Below, in pieces: positions 1 through 8,167 of a DNA stretch of 64,000 bases; the stretch's first letter is position 1; each line of letters begins with the position of its first letter. A program made the translations under genes and the position numbers. The notes below the pieces were generated by a model. That model was not told where the DNA came from. It did not search any database and saw nothing but the letters and a program-made list of their open reading frames with translations. This DNA comes from Ferrovibrio sp041906005 (lineage in GTDB: Bacteria > Pseudomonadota > Alphaproteobacteria > Ferrovibrionales > Ferrovibrionaceae). The DNA lies in NCBI RefSeq assembly GCF_041906005.1, contig NZ_JAYRJY010000001.1, positions 2,232,001-2,296,000 on the forward strand, written 5' to 3'.

Positions 1-657
1 GCGGGCGGCCACCACCATGCGGGCAATGGCGTAATGCCACATATCGCCCCAGAAATAGTCACGCGGCTTGTCGCCGTCCTTGTCGGTCAGCACGCCATAG
101 AGCGGGTTCGGGCCGCCGATCGAGGTGGTGCGTGCCCGCGTCGAGGCCGCATAGTCGGCCACGCCGAAATGCAGGCTTTCCAGGCGTGGTGAGGCGGCGG
201 CGATTTCGTGGATATTCTGCATGCCGAGCGCGGTTTCAATGATCGCCTCGATGCCGATGCGCTTCTTGAAGCCTTTCGCCGTCTCGATCTGGGTGAGCAG
301 CATGTCCACGGCATAGATGTCGGCCGCCGTACCCACCTTGGGCACCATCACGAGGTCCAGCTTGTCGCCGGCGCCTTCCACCACCTCCACCACGTCGCGG
401 TACATGTAATGGGTGTCGAGGCCGTTGATGCGCACCGACATGGTCTTGTTGCCCCAGTCCACGTCATGCAGGGCCTGGATGATGTTCTTGCGCGCCTGCG
501 GCTTGTCATCGGGCGCCACGGCATCTTCAAGGTCGAGAAAGATCACGTCGGCGGCGCTTTTTGCCGCCTTCTCGAACAGCTTCACATTGCTGCCGGGCAC
601 CGCCAGTTCGCAGCGGTTCAGCCGGGCCGGGGCGGGGGTGATGGTCTTGAAGCTCAT
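1..657 (-). CDS. mcl1: HpcH/HpaI aldolase family CoA-ester lyase, malyl-CoA lyase-like (5' part; runs off window)
   Basis: The first 219 residues are present and the 3' end is outside the window. The frame opens MSFKTITPAPARLNRCELAVPGS and continues through VIFLDLEDAVAPDDK, SVRINGLDT, IEAIIETA and SPRLESLHFGVADYAAS, the expected order of the TIM-barrel citrate lyase beta/malyl-CoA lyase family, with the Arg of RINGLD and the acidic metal-site residues in place. From family knowledge, Mcl1-type enzymes cleave L-malyl-CoA or beta-methylmalyl-CoA to acetyl- or propionyl-CoA plus glyoxylate. That would fit the glyoxylate-producing ureide genes elsewhere in the window, but the link is inference. 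A citrate lyase beta-like protein of other specificity is the alternative. Confidence 0.85.
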   Translation of the reverse strand, partial: MSFKTITPAPARLNRCELAVPGSNVKLFEKAAKSAADVIFLDLEDAVAPDDKPQARKNIIQALHDVDWGNKTMSVRINGLDTHYMYRDVVEVVEGAGDKLDLVMVPKVGTAADIYAVDMLLTQIETAKGFKKRIGIEAIIETALGMQNIHEIAAASPRLESLHFGVADYAASTRARTTSIGGPNPLYGVLTDKDGDKPRDYFWGDMWHYAIARMVVAAR

Positions 658-744
658 GGCGCTGACTCTCCCATTTGGTCTTGCTGCATCTGCTAACTGG
701 AGCGGAGGAGCTTGGCAAGGCTGACGTTGGGAGAAGGTTTTGCG

Positions 745-769
745 AAATAAAATTACCCCGGCCGCCGGG
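745..769 (-). terminator. Possible terminator after xerD
   Basis: Read on the minus strand just after the xerD stop codon, a CCCGG-CGG-CCGGG hairpin is followed by a T-rich tract. The stem is short and the T run is interrupted by A, so this is a weak call. Confidence 0.35.
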
Positions 770-771
770 AA

Positions 772-1686
772 TCAGCTTTTCGCCAGCGGATGATGCTGGC
801 GCACCAGCGCCTGTTTCCGCGCTTCCAGAACATGGGTGTAGATCTGCGTCGTGCTGATATCGGCATGGCCCAGCATCTTCTGCACCGCGCGCAGGTCGGC
901 GCCATGGGCCAGCAGGTGGCTGGCGAAGGCATGGCGCAGCACATGGGGCGATACTTTCGCGGGATCGATGCTGGCCGCCACCGCCAGGTCTTTCAGCAAC
1001 TGACCGAAACGCTGGCGCGTCAGGTGGCCGCTTTCGCCGCGCGAAGGAAACAGCCAGGGCGAGGACTTGCCGGTGATGAAATCAGCACGCCAACCGGCAT
1101 AATCCTCAATAGCCTGCCGTGCCGGTTCGCTTAAGGGCACCAGACGTTCCTTGCCGCCCTTGCCGCGGATCACCAGGAAACGCGGATCGTCGCCGAAGGG
1201 CGGCCAGCGCAAGGACACCAGCTCGCTCACCCGCAGGCCCGAGGCATATAGCACCTCCAGCAGAGCCGTCAGGCGCGCGGCTTCCGCCGGATCGTCGCGC
1301 AGGTTTTGCGCCTCTTGCAGCAGGCGGTCGACCTCGTCCTCGCTCAGCAGCTTGGGCAGCGGCCGTGCGCGTTTCGGCGCATCCAGCAGGGCGGCGGGAT
1401 CGTCGCGCCGGATACCATCTTGCAGCAGGAAGCGGAAGAACTGCCGCAGGGCCGACAGCCGCCGTGCCGCCGTGGCCGGCTTCAGCCCGGCATCGGCCAG
1501 GCCCTGCACATACAGACGCAGGGCATCGATGCCGATACGTTCGGCGCTTTCGTTATGCACGGTCAGGAAACCCGCGAAATCGGTCAGATCGTTTTCGTAG
1601 GCATCAAGCGAATTCTTCGCCAGCCCGCGCTCGGCGCTGAGCATTTCCAGGAAGGCGTCGATATGGCGGTCGGCCGCATTCCTCAT
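772..1686 (-). CDS. xerD: Site-specific tyrosine recombinase XerD
   Basis: A 304-aa protein, the normal XerC/D length. An N-terminal SAM-like core-binding domain (about 5-90) precedes the catalytic domain (about 115-295). The catalytic set is visible: Arg152 in SGLRVSE, Lys176 in the RGKGGKE strand, His248 and Arg251 in HVLRH, His274 in LGHADIS and the nucleophile Tyr283 in TQIYTHV. XerD acts with XerC at dif to resolve chromosome dimers. The position next to aroK-aroB is the usual alphaproteobacterial one and supports XerD over XerC. It is the last gene of a three-gene minus-strand run, starting 18 nt after the stop of the upstream gene. Confidence 0.92.
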   Translation of the reverse strand: MRNAADRHIDAFLEMLSAERGLAKNSLDAYENDLTDFAGFLTVHNESAERIGIDALRLYVQGLADAGLKPATAARRLSALRQFFRFLLQDGIRRDDPAALLDAPKRARPLPKLLSEDEVDRLLQEAQNLRDDPAEAARLTALLEVLYASGLRVSELVSLRWPPFGDDPRFLVIRGKGGKERLVPLSEPARQAIEDYAGWRADFITGKSSPWLFPSRGESGHLTRQRFGQLLKDLAVAASIDPAKVSPHVLRHAFASHLLAHGADLRAVQKMLGHADISTTQIYTHVLEARKQALVRQHHPLAKS

Positions 1687-1704
1687 GATTGGGCCATGGC
1701 GGGA

Positions 1705-3648
1705 TCAGAAGCCGCGCAGCAGCGCCGCTTCCAATGCGATCTGTCGCGCTTCCGTGGCCATTCCGACATTGCGCAGCGCTCCCAGCGCGGTTGCCAGGCT
1801 CTGGCCATCGGCATCCAGGCTGCCATTGGGGCCGAGCAGCGCCAGTGCCAGCGCCACGGTTTCGCCTTTCGCCTTGGCCTCGGAGGCGCGCAGCAGGTTG
1901 CGCCATACCGCCACGGGCGGCGCCTTGCGCTCGGCGCCCGCTCCGGCATTCAGCAGGCTGTCCCAACGTTCTGTCGGCACAACGATGCCAGCCCCTTCGG
2001 CCAGCGTCAGCAACTGCGCGGCGCGCGCATGGCGCTGGGCCACCGGCAGGTCGTTCTGCGCCGCCAGCCAAGCTTCATACCGGCTATCGCGCCACTCGCC
2101 GTCCTCGCCCGCGATCAGCAGCAGAGGCCAGGCTTCTGCGGCGATCTCGCCGGCGTTGTCGCGTTCCGGCGGCAAGGCCATCAGGATGTTGCGCCACAGC
2201 CGCGCGGTGCCGGTCTCGCCCGCGGCCAGCGCCATGCGGATCACGGCCGGCGCCGCGGGAATGCTGGCCTCGTTGGGCACTAGGTTGTTCAGCAACGGCT
2301 TGTAGGCCGCAGCCGTAGGCAACAGCAGGTCGCGCGCCATGGCAAGGTCATAGGCGCGGCGCACAAGTTCGGCGCGCGCCTTGGGCTCGTTGGCCGCTTT
2401 GGTGGATTGATACAGGAACGCGGCGGCGCGTGCGTTCTTGTCCTTGCCGCCGGCGATCGCCGCAGTCAGGGCGGCACGCTGCGCCTCGGGAATTTCGGCA
2501 GCGGCATAGGCTTCGGCCAGCAGTTCGGCCGGCAGCGCGCCATAACGCACAGCGCGCTCGGTCGCGCTGAGTCGCAGTTCGGCATCGGCCTTGTCATAGG
2601 CCGCCAGTGCCACCAGCAGCGATGGTGGCGCGACGTCCAGAGTGTCTTTCGGCAAAGGGCGGCCGGCTGCGCGCAGCATGGCGAAATGCAGCGGGCTGGC
2701 GCCACCCAGGCTTTCCACCTTCGCCCGTGCATCGCCGCGCAGGGCGGCAGCCAGGGCGTTGAAAGCCGGATCCTCGCCGCCACCGCCATCGCGCCACAGG
2801 CTGAGCGCCAGATCGCCGCCTGCGATATCCTTGGCGCTGTAGCGGCACAGCACGGCCGCTTTCTGCCAATACGGCGAGGCATCCTCGCGCAGTGCCGACG
2901 CAGCCAGGCTGCAGGCCTGTGCCAGGTCGTTTTTCAGCAATGCCATTTCGAACGGCAGCTGGCGGAAGATCGGATCCTTCAGGTCTGGCGGCTGCGGCGT
3001 GCCAAGCTGTTCGGCGGCAGCGATCTGGCCCAGACGGAACAATTGCTCGACCCGCAGGCCAAGTAGGCTGGGGGTGCCGCCACTGCCAACCGGTGCCTGT
3101 GCGGTGGTGAGCAGCAGGCGACGCTGCAGGTCGCGCAGGGCGCTGGCTGCCACAGGCGCCGGCAGCACGCCAAGCGCCTGCATGGCTTGGGCGCGGCTGG
3201 TACCTTGCCACATCGTGGCCCCAAGGCCGCCATTGCCGTCATCCAGCAGGCCCGCGATGGCGGGATCGGGCGCCGATAGCGGCTGGCTGACGAATGCGGG
3301 CGCCTTGCCGTTGGGCGGAGCGAGTTCGGTGGAGGGCTGGGGAGCAGGCAGGGGGGCGGTTTGTATGCCGCCGGGCTGGCCCAGTCCAGACTGTCCTGCA
3401 CTAGGCTGGCCCGCACCAGGCTGGCCCTGGCCGATGGGCGGTGTGCTGTCCTGTGCCGGGGCGGCAGTGTCGGGGCGCTGTTCCGTCCCAGGTTGACTTG
3501 CCCCGGGTTGGCTAGCCCCGGGCGGGGTCAGGCGGATCGGTTGCGCCCGCAGATCAAAGCCGGCAATCAGAACCGCCTGTACGGCCAGTCCCGCGAGCAG
3601 GAGGCCGCGGCCGGTGAACCGGCGGGGCAGGGCGGAACCGGCATGCAT
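1705..3648 (-). CDS. Secreted or membrane-anchored alpha-helical repeat protein of unknown function
   Basis: A 647-aa protein I do not recognise as a named family. The N-terminus has basic residues and a hydrophobic segment (about 14-34, ending before DLRAQP), suggesting a signal peptide or anchor. Residues about 38-110 are a Pro/Gln/Gly/Ser-rich linker with five-residue repeats (GASQP twice, then GAGQP, SAGQS, GLGQP). The remaining roughly 500 residues are Ala/Leu-rich and helical, resembling degenerate TPR or Sel1-type solenoid repeats. It sits between a 46-aa membrane protein gene (3 nt upstream) and xerD, so all three are probably co-transcribed. A periplasmic scaffold is possible, but that is inference. 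Confidence 0.75.
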   Translation of the reverse strand: MHAGSALPRRFTGRGLLLAGLAVQAVLIAGFDLRAQPIRLTPPGASQPGASQPGTEQRPDTAAPAQDSTPPIGQGQPGAGQPSAGQSGLGQPGGIQTAPLPAPQPSTELAPPNGKAPAFVSQPLSAPDPAIAGLLDDGNGGLGATMWQGTSRAQAMQALGVLPAPVAASALRDLQRRLLLTTAQAPVGSGGTPSLLGLRVEQLFRLGQIAAAEQLGTPQPPDLKDPIFRQLPFEMALLKNDLAQACSLAASALREDASPYWQKAAVLCRYSAKDIAGGDLALSLWRDGGGGEDPAFNALAAALRGDARAKVESLGGASPLHFAMLRAAGRPLPKDTLDVAPPSLLVALAAYDKADAELRLSATERAVRYGALPAELLAEAYAAAEIPEAQRAALTAAIAGGKDKNARAAAFLYQSTKAANEPKARAELVRRAYDLAMARDLLLPTAAAYKPLLNNLVPNEASIPAAPAVIRMALAAGETGTARLWRNILMALPPERDNAGEIAAEAWPLLLIAGEDGEWRDSRYEAWLAAQNDLPVAQRHARAAQLLTLAEGAGIVVPTERWDSLLNAGAGAERKAPPVAVWRNLLRASEAKAKGETVALALALLGPNGSLDADGQSLATALGALRNVGMATEARQIALEAALLRGF

Positions 3649-3651
3649 CGG

Positions 3652-3792
3652 TTATTTCCCGAGCCGGTCGGCCGGGATCACCTTCTCGACCTTGGCGCGC
3701 GGAGCCGGAATGTCCCAGCTTGCCAGGAAGGTAACGCCACCGCCGATCAGCAGCACGAGAAACAGGAACAGGACAATCGACATACGGGCCAT
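3652..3792 (-). CDS. 46-aa single-pass membrane protein
   Basis: A short frame from ATG at 3792 to TAA at 3652. Its one strongly hydrophobic segment (about residues 5-24) is followed by a basic, Pro-containing tail with the segments WDIPAPRAKVEK and VIPADRLGK. The stop lies 3 nt before the start of the 647-aa protein, which indicates translational coupling. A sigma70-like promoter lies about 70 nt upstream. The composition is that of a real membrane protein and the tail looks constrained, but I cannot name a function. It may be an accessory subunit of the downstream secreted protein. Confidence 0.65.
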   Translation of the reverse strand: MARMSIVLFLFLVLLIGGGVTFLASWDIPAPRAKVEKVIPADRLGK

Positions 3793-3863
3793 GCGGCTCG
3801 AACTCCGGGTTGCAGCGGGCCGGCGGAACGGGTGGCGCGCTGGAATTGTGACGCGATTGCTTT

Positions 3864-3892
3864 ATTGTACCGGCGCGGCCCCCATCAGGCAA
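3864..3892 (-). promoter_or_regulatory. Candidate sigma70 promoter for the 46-aa protein/647-aa protein/xerD run
   Basis: On the minus strand: TTGCCT, a 17-nt spacer, then TACAAT. The -10 matches five of six consensus bases. It lies in the 172-nt gap between this run and the divergent aroK gene. Confidence 0.5.
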
Positions 3893-3964
3893 TCGCGGGC
3901 CGCATGGCTCTGTCACAGTAGCCGTCGGGAAGGTCGGTCCGGATCGCGGGCCAGGATCACAGGA

Positions 3965-4612
3965 ATGGGCGTCAGTATTATCGATACCGTCTCCGGCGTG
4001 GCTGCCACACCCGACTCGACCGCGGATGCAAATGCCGGCGCGGAGGGTCTGCGCAGCCTGGTGCTGGTTGGCCTGATGGGAGCGGGCAAAAGCTCGGTTG
4101 GCCGCCGGCTGGCCGGGCGGCTGGGGTTCGATTTCCTCGATGCCGATATCGAGATCGAAAAGGCGGCCGGCGCCACGATTCCGGAAATCTTTGCCGCGCA
4201 TGGCGAGGCGGCCTTCCGCGATGGCGAGCGCAAGGTGATTGCCCGATTGCTGGAGCAGCCGCATATCGTGCTGGCCACTGGCGGTGGTGCCTACATGAAC
4301 CCTGAGACGCGCGCCCGCATCCGCGAACGCGGCCTTTCGATCTGGCTCAAAGCCGAGCTTGACGTGCTGGTCAAGCGTTGCGCCCGGCGCAGCAACCGCC
4401 CGCTGCTCGCCAATGGCGACCTGCGCGGCACGCTGCAGCGCCTGATGCAGGAGCGCTATCCGGTTTATGCCGAGGCCGACATCGCCGTGATCAGTGCCGA
4501 CGGACCGCATGAGGCGGTGGTCGAGCAGATCCTGCAGGCTTTGCCGCTGGCCTATCGCAAACTGGCCGAACGGCATCACGCCGAACCGGCGCATTCCTCA
4601 CCGACAGAGTAA
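3965..4612 (+). CDS. aroK: Shikimate kinase
   Basis: A 215-aa P-loop kinase that phosphorylates shikimate at the 3-OH in chorismate biosynthesis. The Walker A motif is GLMGAGKSS (residues 36-44), followed by the shikimate-binding FLDADIEIE segment with Asp61, AFRDGERKV, the GGGAY segment and the LID region containing NRPLL. The usual family length is about 175 aa; here about 28 extra low-complexity residues precede the domain and a short tail follows. I chose ATG 3965 because the frame upstream of it is not family-like and a weak AGGA precedes it. aroB starts 4 nt after the stop, so the two are coupled. Confidence 0.93.
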   Translation: MGVSIIDTVSGVAATPDSTADANAGAEGLRSLVLVGLMGAGKSSVGRRLAGRLGFDFLDADIEIEKAAGATIPEIFAAHGEAAFRDGERKVIARLLEQPHIVLATGGGAYMNPETRARIRERGLSIWLKAELDVLVKRCARRSNRPLLANGDLRGTLQRLMQERYPVYAEADIAVISADGPHEAVVEQILQALPLAYRKLAERHHAEPAHSSPTE

Positions 4613-4616
4613 GACC

Positions 4617-5738
4617 ATGACAGAGCAAAAGGTGCGCGTCGCACTGGGTGATCGCGCCTACGATATCCTGGTCGGTGGCGGCCTGCTGGAACGCGCGGGC
4701 GAGCATATCGCGCCGCTGCTGCGCCGGCCCTATGCCGTGATCGTCACCGACGAGAATGTGGCGGCCCGGCATCTCGACACGCTGAAGCGCGCGTTGGCGC
4801 TGAAGAATATCGGCTGCGAGGCCGTGATCCTGCCGCCAGGCGAGAAACAGAAATCCTATGCTGGTTTCGAGCAGATCTGCGAGGCGCTGCTGGCACTGAA
4901 GGTCGAACGGCGCGACCATGTCATCGCCCTGGGCGGTGGCGTGATCGGCGATCTTGTCGGTTTTGCCGCCTCGGTATTGCGCCGGGGCATGGATTTCATC
5001 CAGGTGCCCACTTCCCTGCTGGCGCAGGTTGATTCTTCCGTCGGCGGCAAGACCGCGATCAACAGCCGCCAGGGCAAGAATCTGATCGGCGCCTTTCATC
5101 AGCCGCGCCTGGTGCTGGCCGACGTGGCTCTGCTGGATACCTTGTCGCCGCGCGAGCTGCGCGCGGGTTATGCCGAGGTCGTGAAATACGGCTTGCTGGG
5201 CGATGCCGAGTTTTTCGCTTGGCTGGAGCAGAATGGCGCGAAGCTGCTGGCCGGCGACATGGCCCTGCGCACGGAAGCCGTGGCGCGCTGCTGCGCCCAC
5301 AAGGCGCGTATCGTGGCAGCCGACGAACGCGAGGAGGGCGAGCGAGCCCTGCTCAATCTGGGCCATACCTTCGGCCATGCGCTGGAAGCCGAAACCGGCT
5401 ATTCCCAACGCCTGCTGCATGGCGAGGGCGTTGCCGTCGGCATGGGCCTGGCTTTCCGCCTGTCGGCGAAGCTCGGCCTGTGCGGCGGCGAACTGGCGCC
5501 GCGCGTGGAGCGTCATCTGGCGGAGAGCGGCCTGCCGGCGCGGCTTCTGGATGTCGATGGCGCAAAGGCCTTCTCGCCGGCCGTGCTGCTGGAGCATATG
5601 AAGCAGGACAAGAAGGTGCGTGACGGCAAGCTGGTCTTCATCCTGGCCGAGGCCATCGGCCGCGCCGTGCAGCGCAACGACGTGATGCCCGAGGCGGTGG
5701 ATACCCTGTTGCGCGAGCAACTCGCCGTCGCGGCATAA
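4617..5738 (+). CDS. aroB: 3-dehydroquinate synthase
   Basis: A 373-aa enzyme that converts DAHP to 3-dehydroquinate using NAD+ and a divalent metal, the second step of the shikimate pathway. Hallmarks: the NAD-binding GGGVIGDLVGFAAS stretch, the substrate-binding VPTSLLAQVDSSVGGKTAIN stretch, EVVKYG with the first metal ligand, and the later ligand segments LNLGHTFGHALE and LLHGEGVAVGM. The length is normal. The start at 4617 is the first ATG giving the family N-terminus MTEQKVRVALGDR, and it directly follows aroK. Confidence 0.95.
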   Translation: MTEQKVRVALGDRAYDILVGGGLLERAGEHIAPLLRRPYAVIVTDENVAARHLDTLKRALALKNIGCEAVILPPGEKQKSYAGFEQICEALLALKVERRDHVIALGGGVIGDLVGFAASVLRRGMDFIQVPTSLLAQVDSSVGGKTAINSRQGKNLIGAFHQPRLVLADVALLDTLSPRELRAGYAEVVKYGLLGDAEFFAWLEQNGAKLLAGDMALRTEAVARCCAHKARIVAADEREEGERALLNLGHTFGHALEAETGYSQRLLHGEGVAVGMGLAFRLSAKLGLCGGELAPRVERHLAESGLPARLLDVDGAKAFSPAVLLEHMKQDKKVRDGKLVFILAEAIGRAVQRNDVMPEAVDTLLREQLAVAA

Positions 5739-5746
5739 GCGCCGCC

Positions 5747-6637
5747 ATGCCAGTTGCCCTGATCACCGAGGTTCTGTCAGTCATCGCGCCGTTGTTCGTG
5801 CTGGCCGGTTTCGGCTGGCTATGGGCGAAACGCGGCCGTCCCTTCCAGGTCGAGACTGTCAGCCTGCTCGCCACCAATATCGGCACGCCCTGTCTGGTGT
5901 TGCACAGCCTGCTGTCGTCCGAGATCAATCGCGCCATGCTGGGCACGATGGTACTGGCCAGCATGATCGCGCTGGCGGTGGTGATGGCGGCCAGCGCGCT
6001 GGCTTTGCGGCTGCTTGGCCTGCCGGTGCGCAATTTCATCTCTTCGCTCACCTTCCCCAACGCCGGCAATGCCGGACTGTCGCTTTGCCTGTTCGCTTAT
6101 GGCGCGGAGGGTCTGGCGCTCGGCATCCTGTTCTTCGCCGTGGCATCGCTGGGCAACTGGACGATCGGCCAGTCGATCATGGCCGGACGCGGCAACCTGC
6201 GCGAGGTGCTGCGTTCGCCGATGATCTACGCGATCCTGTTCGGCATCCTGGGCAATCTGGTCGCCCTGCATCCGCCGCTGTGGATCATGCGCAGCCTGCA
6301 GGTGGCCGGCGGCATCGCCATTCCGCTGATGCTGCTTACGCTCGGCGTCTCGCTCGCCACGCTGAAGGTGCAGGATCTGAAAAACGGTCTGATCCTGTCG
6401 CTGCTGCGGCTGGGTCTGGGGATCGGGATCGGCTTCGGCCTGAGTTGGTTTCTGGGTCTGGAAGGCGCGGCACGCGGCACTTTCATCATCCAGTGCGCCA
6501 TGCCGGTGGCCGTGGTGAATTATGTGTTTGCCGCGCGCTTCAATCGCGATCCGGCCGCCACGGCCAGCCTGGTGGTGATTTCCACCCTGCTCAGTTTCGC
6601 GACTCTTCCTGTTCTGCTGCTGGCAGTTTTGCGCTGA
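5747..6637 (+). CDS. AEC family transporter
   Basis: A 296-aa integral membrane protein with about ten hydrophobic segments across its whole length. It has the auxin-efflux-carrier family pattern: an N-terminal half with NIGTPCLVLHSL and SLTFPNAGNAGLSL, and a C-terminal repeat with the FIIQCAMPVAVVNYVFAARF segment. Members export organic anions in the direction of the membrane potential; the substrate cannot be inferred. It begins 8 nt after aroB, so it may be co-transcribed with it, although no role in the shikimate pathway is implied. Its 3' end overlaps the convergent ribbon-helix-helix gene by 47 nt. Confidence 0.85.
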   Translation: MPVALITEVLSVIAPLFVLAGFGWLWAKRGRPFQVETVSLLATNIGTPCLVLHSLLSSEINRAMLGTMVLASMIALAVVMAASALALRLLGLPVRNFISSLTFPNAGNAGLSLCLFAYGAEGLALGILFFAVASLGNWTIGQSIMAGRGNLREVLRSPMIYAILFGILGNLVALHPPLWIMRSLQVAGGIAIPLMLLTLGVSLATLKVQDLKNGLILSLLRLGLGIGIGFGLSWFLGLEGAARGTFIIQCAMPVAVVNYVFAARFNRDPAATASLVVISTLLSFATLPVLLLAVLR

Positions 6638-6995
6638 AGCCCATCATGTCGCCATGGCCGTTCTGCCGGCCCAGGGCCTGTGTACCAAGTGCCTGTGCTG
6701 TCGGCGCGATTCCGGCCACGCCGACGCCCGAACGCACCACGAAATAGGCCAGGATTGCGCTGCGCACCCGCGAGGTGAGCGTCTTTTCCCGGCGCATTGG
6801 GTCGCGGTCGACCTGGGTGGCGAATTGGTGCCGGTCGATGCCTTCGACCGTGCAGATGGCGTCCAGGGCCGCCCATTCCAGATGCTCCAGCCGTATACTC
6901 GTGCGGCCCCGGCCCAGACGCAGGTTGCGGGTCACCAGGCTGGGACCGTTACTGGCGGCGGCAGAAGCATGCTGAGGTCGACGGGTCATCGGCAT
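6591..6995 (-). CDS. Ribbon-helix-helix domain protein
   Basis: A 134-aa protein. After a basic N-terminus, residues about 30-88 contain RTSIRLEHLEWAALDAICT and, later, LTSRVRSAILAYFV. This matches the two halves of the RHH_4 type of ribbon-helix-helix DNA-binding fold common in alphaproteobacteria. The Ala/Gly/Gln-rich tail after about residue 90 has no recognisable fold. It is probably a dimeric DNA-binding regulator, target unknown. The candidate promoter's -10 ends only about 9 nt before the ATG, so either the mRNA is nearly leaderless or the second Met (6989) is used. An inverted repeat brackets the promoter, suggesting autoregulation. Confidence 0.72.
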   Translation of the reverse strand: MPMTRRPQHASAAASNGPSLVTRNLRLGRGRTSIRLEHLEWAALDAICTVEGIDRHQFATQVDRDPMRREKTLTSRVRSAILAYFVVRSGVGVAGIAPTAQALGTQALGRQNGHGDMMGFSAKLPAAEQEESRN

Positions 6996-6998
6996 AAC

Positions 6999-7046
6999 TG
7001 CAACCTATAATGGATGATAAAAAAACTATCAAATGAAAAGGTTGCA
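6999..7046 (-). promoter_or_regulatory. Promoter flanked by inverted repeat, upstream of the RHH gene
   Basis: On the minus strand, TTGATA (7027-7032), a 17-nt spacer and TATAGG (7004-7009) form a sigma70-like promoter. The 8-bp arms TGCAACCT (6999-7006) and AGGTTGCA (7039-7046) are perfect inverted copies on either side of it, one overlapping the -10. The whole stretch is much more AT-rich than its surroundings. Confidence 0.5.
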
Positions 7047-7086
7047 ATATCCACATAAATCTGACTCGATAAGTTGTGTAATAGAA

Positions 7087-7389
7087 TCAACTAGATGCAG
7101 AAATTCCCCGCATTGCTGCCTCGGCGGGCGTGAGGGCGGTGATAGCCAGGGCGTGCACGCCGTCGGCGAGCTCCGCAGCCAACAGGCTGTAAATCTGGCG
7201 CTGGCGCTGGACCCGGCTGGTGCCGGCAAAGGCCTCGGCCACAATGGTCAGGCGGAAATGGGTTTCCCTGGCGGGCAGGCCCTTCATCGCGGCATGCCCG
7301 GCATGCATGGCGGATTCGTCAATCAGTTCCAGTATCTGGGGCTGCAGGGCTCGGCTCAGATTGCTGCGGATCCGCTCGGCCAACGACAT
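7087..7389 (-). CDS. bolA: BolA family protein
   Basis: A 100-aa protein beginning MSLAERIRSNL. ATG 7389 is preferred over the upstream TTG (7413) because GGGGAG lies 8 nt before it. The BolA/YrbA fold is seen in the order IRSNLSRAL, LELIDES, HFRLTIVAEAFAG, SRVQRQRQIYSLL and VHALAITALTP. The conserved His of the VHAL segment and the invariant loop arginines are present. BolA proteins pair with monothiol glutaredoxins in Fe-S trafficking or act as transcription modulators. The DnaJ-domain gene diverges from it, with cobS-cobT beyond, an arrangement recurrent in alphaproteobacteria. Confidence 0.85.
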   Translation of the reverse strand: MSLAERIRSNLSRALQPQILELIDESAMHAGHAAMKGLPARETHFRLTIVAEAFAGTSRVQRQRQIYSLLAAELADGVHALAITALTPAEAAMRGISASS

Positions 7390-7495
7390 GACGAAAACTC
7401 CCCGATCGCTCAAGAAAAATGCAGGTCGGCTATAACCCTATGGCAGGGGCTATTGCCTTGCCAGTGTCACCCCTAAGACCCATACTTTCACGATC

Positions 7496-8110
7496 ATGTC
7501 GCGCGCCCGATCCGCCCAGCAGAAAATCTTCCTCGATGCCGAGGCCGAAGCCGCCTTTGGCCGGCGCGGCATGCGCTGCTGCGATCATCCCGGCTGCAAG
7601 CAGGAGGGGCGTTTCCCCGCGCCGAAAAGCCGCGAACCACGCGACGGGCGCTGGCATTTCTGTCTCGATCATGTGCGGCAGTATAATGCCGGCTGGGATT
7701 TCTTCCGTGGCATGAGTGCCGATGATGTCGAACGGTATCAGCGCCAGGATGTGCTGGGCCATCGTCCCACCTGGCGGCTGGGCACCAAGCCGCAGCGCGA
7801 GGAACCGCAAGTCTGGGTCAAGGACGATCTGGGCATCCTGGCCGAAGTGGGCATCACGCTGGGTGCCGGTCGGCGCAAGACGAAGGCCGAACTGCAACTC
7901 GATCCGCGCGAACGCGAGGCCCTGCTGCAACTGGGCTTCGATCTGGAGAAATTAACGCTGCCGCTGCGGAAGGCCGACCTGAAGGCGCAGTACAAGCTGA
8001 TGGTCAAACGGTATCATCCCGACGCCAATGGCGGCGATAAACAGGCCGAAGAACGGCTGAAAAGCATTAACCAGGCCTATGCCTTTCTCCAGACCCGCGG
8101 CTATACTTGA
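7496..8110 (+). CDS. DnaJ-domain protein with N-terminal Cys/His cluster
   Basis: A 204-aa protein. The C-terminal about 60 residues form a J domain with YKLMVKRYHPDANGG (HPD at 174-176) and INQAYAFLQ, so it should stimulate a DnaK-type Hsp70. The N-terminal part carries Cys28, Cys29, His31, Cys34, Cys56 and His59, a plausible metal site, then a Trp/Arg-rich middle. This is not the DnaJ or DjlA layout but a J-domain type often found next to cobS in alphaproteobacteria. It might help assemble the CobST AAA+ chelatase; that is inference from position. Confidence 0.82.
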   Translation: MSRARSAQQKIFLDAEAEAAFGRRGMRCCDHPGCKQEGRFPAPKSREPRDGRWHFCLDHVRQYNAGWDFFRGMSADDVERYQRQDVLGHRPTWRLGTKPQREEPQVWVKDDLGILAEVGITLGAGRRKTKAELQLDPREREALLQLGFDLEKLTLPLRKADLKAQYKLMVKRYHPDANGGDKQAEERLKSINQAYAFLQTRGYT

Positions 8111-8167
8111 ACAAATGATCTCCCCCAAGGCGCATATTAAAGCCCAAGCAAGAACCCGAGAGTGACG

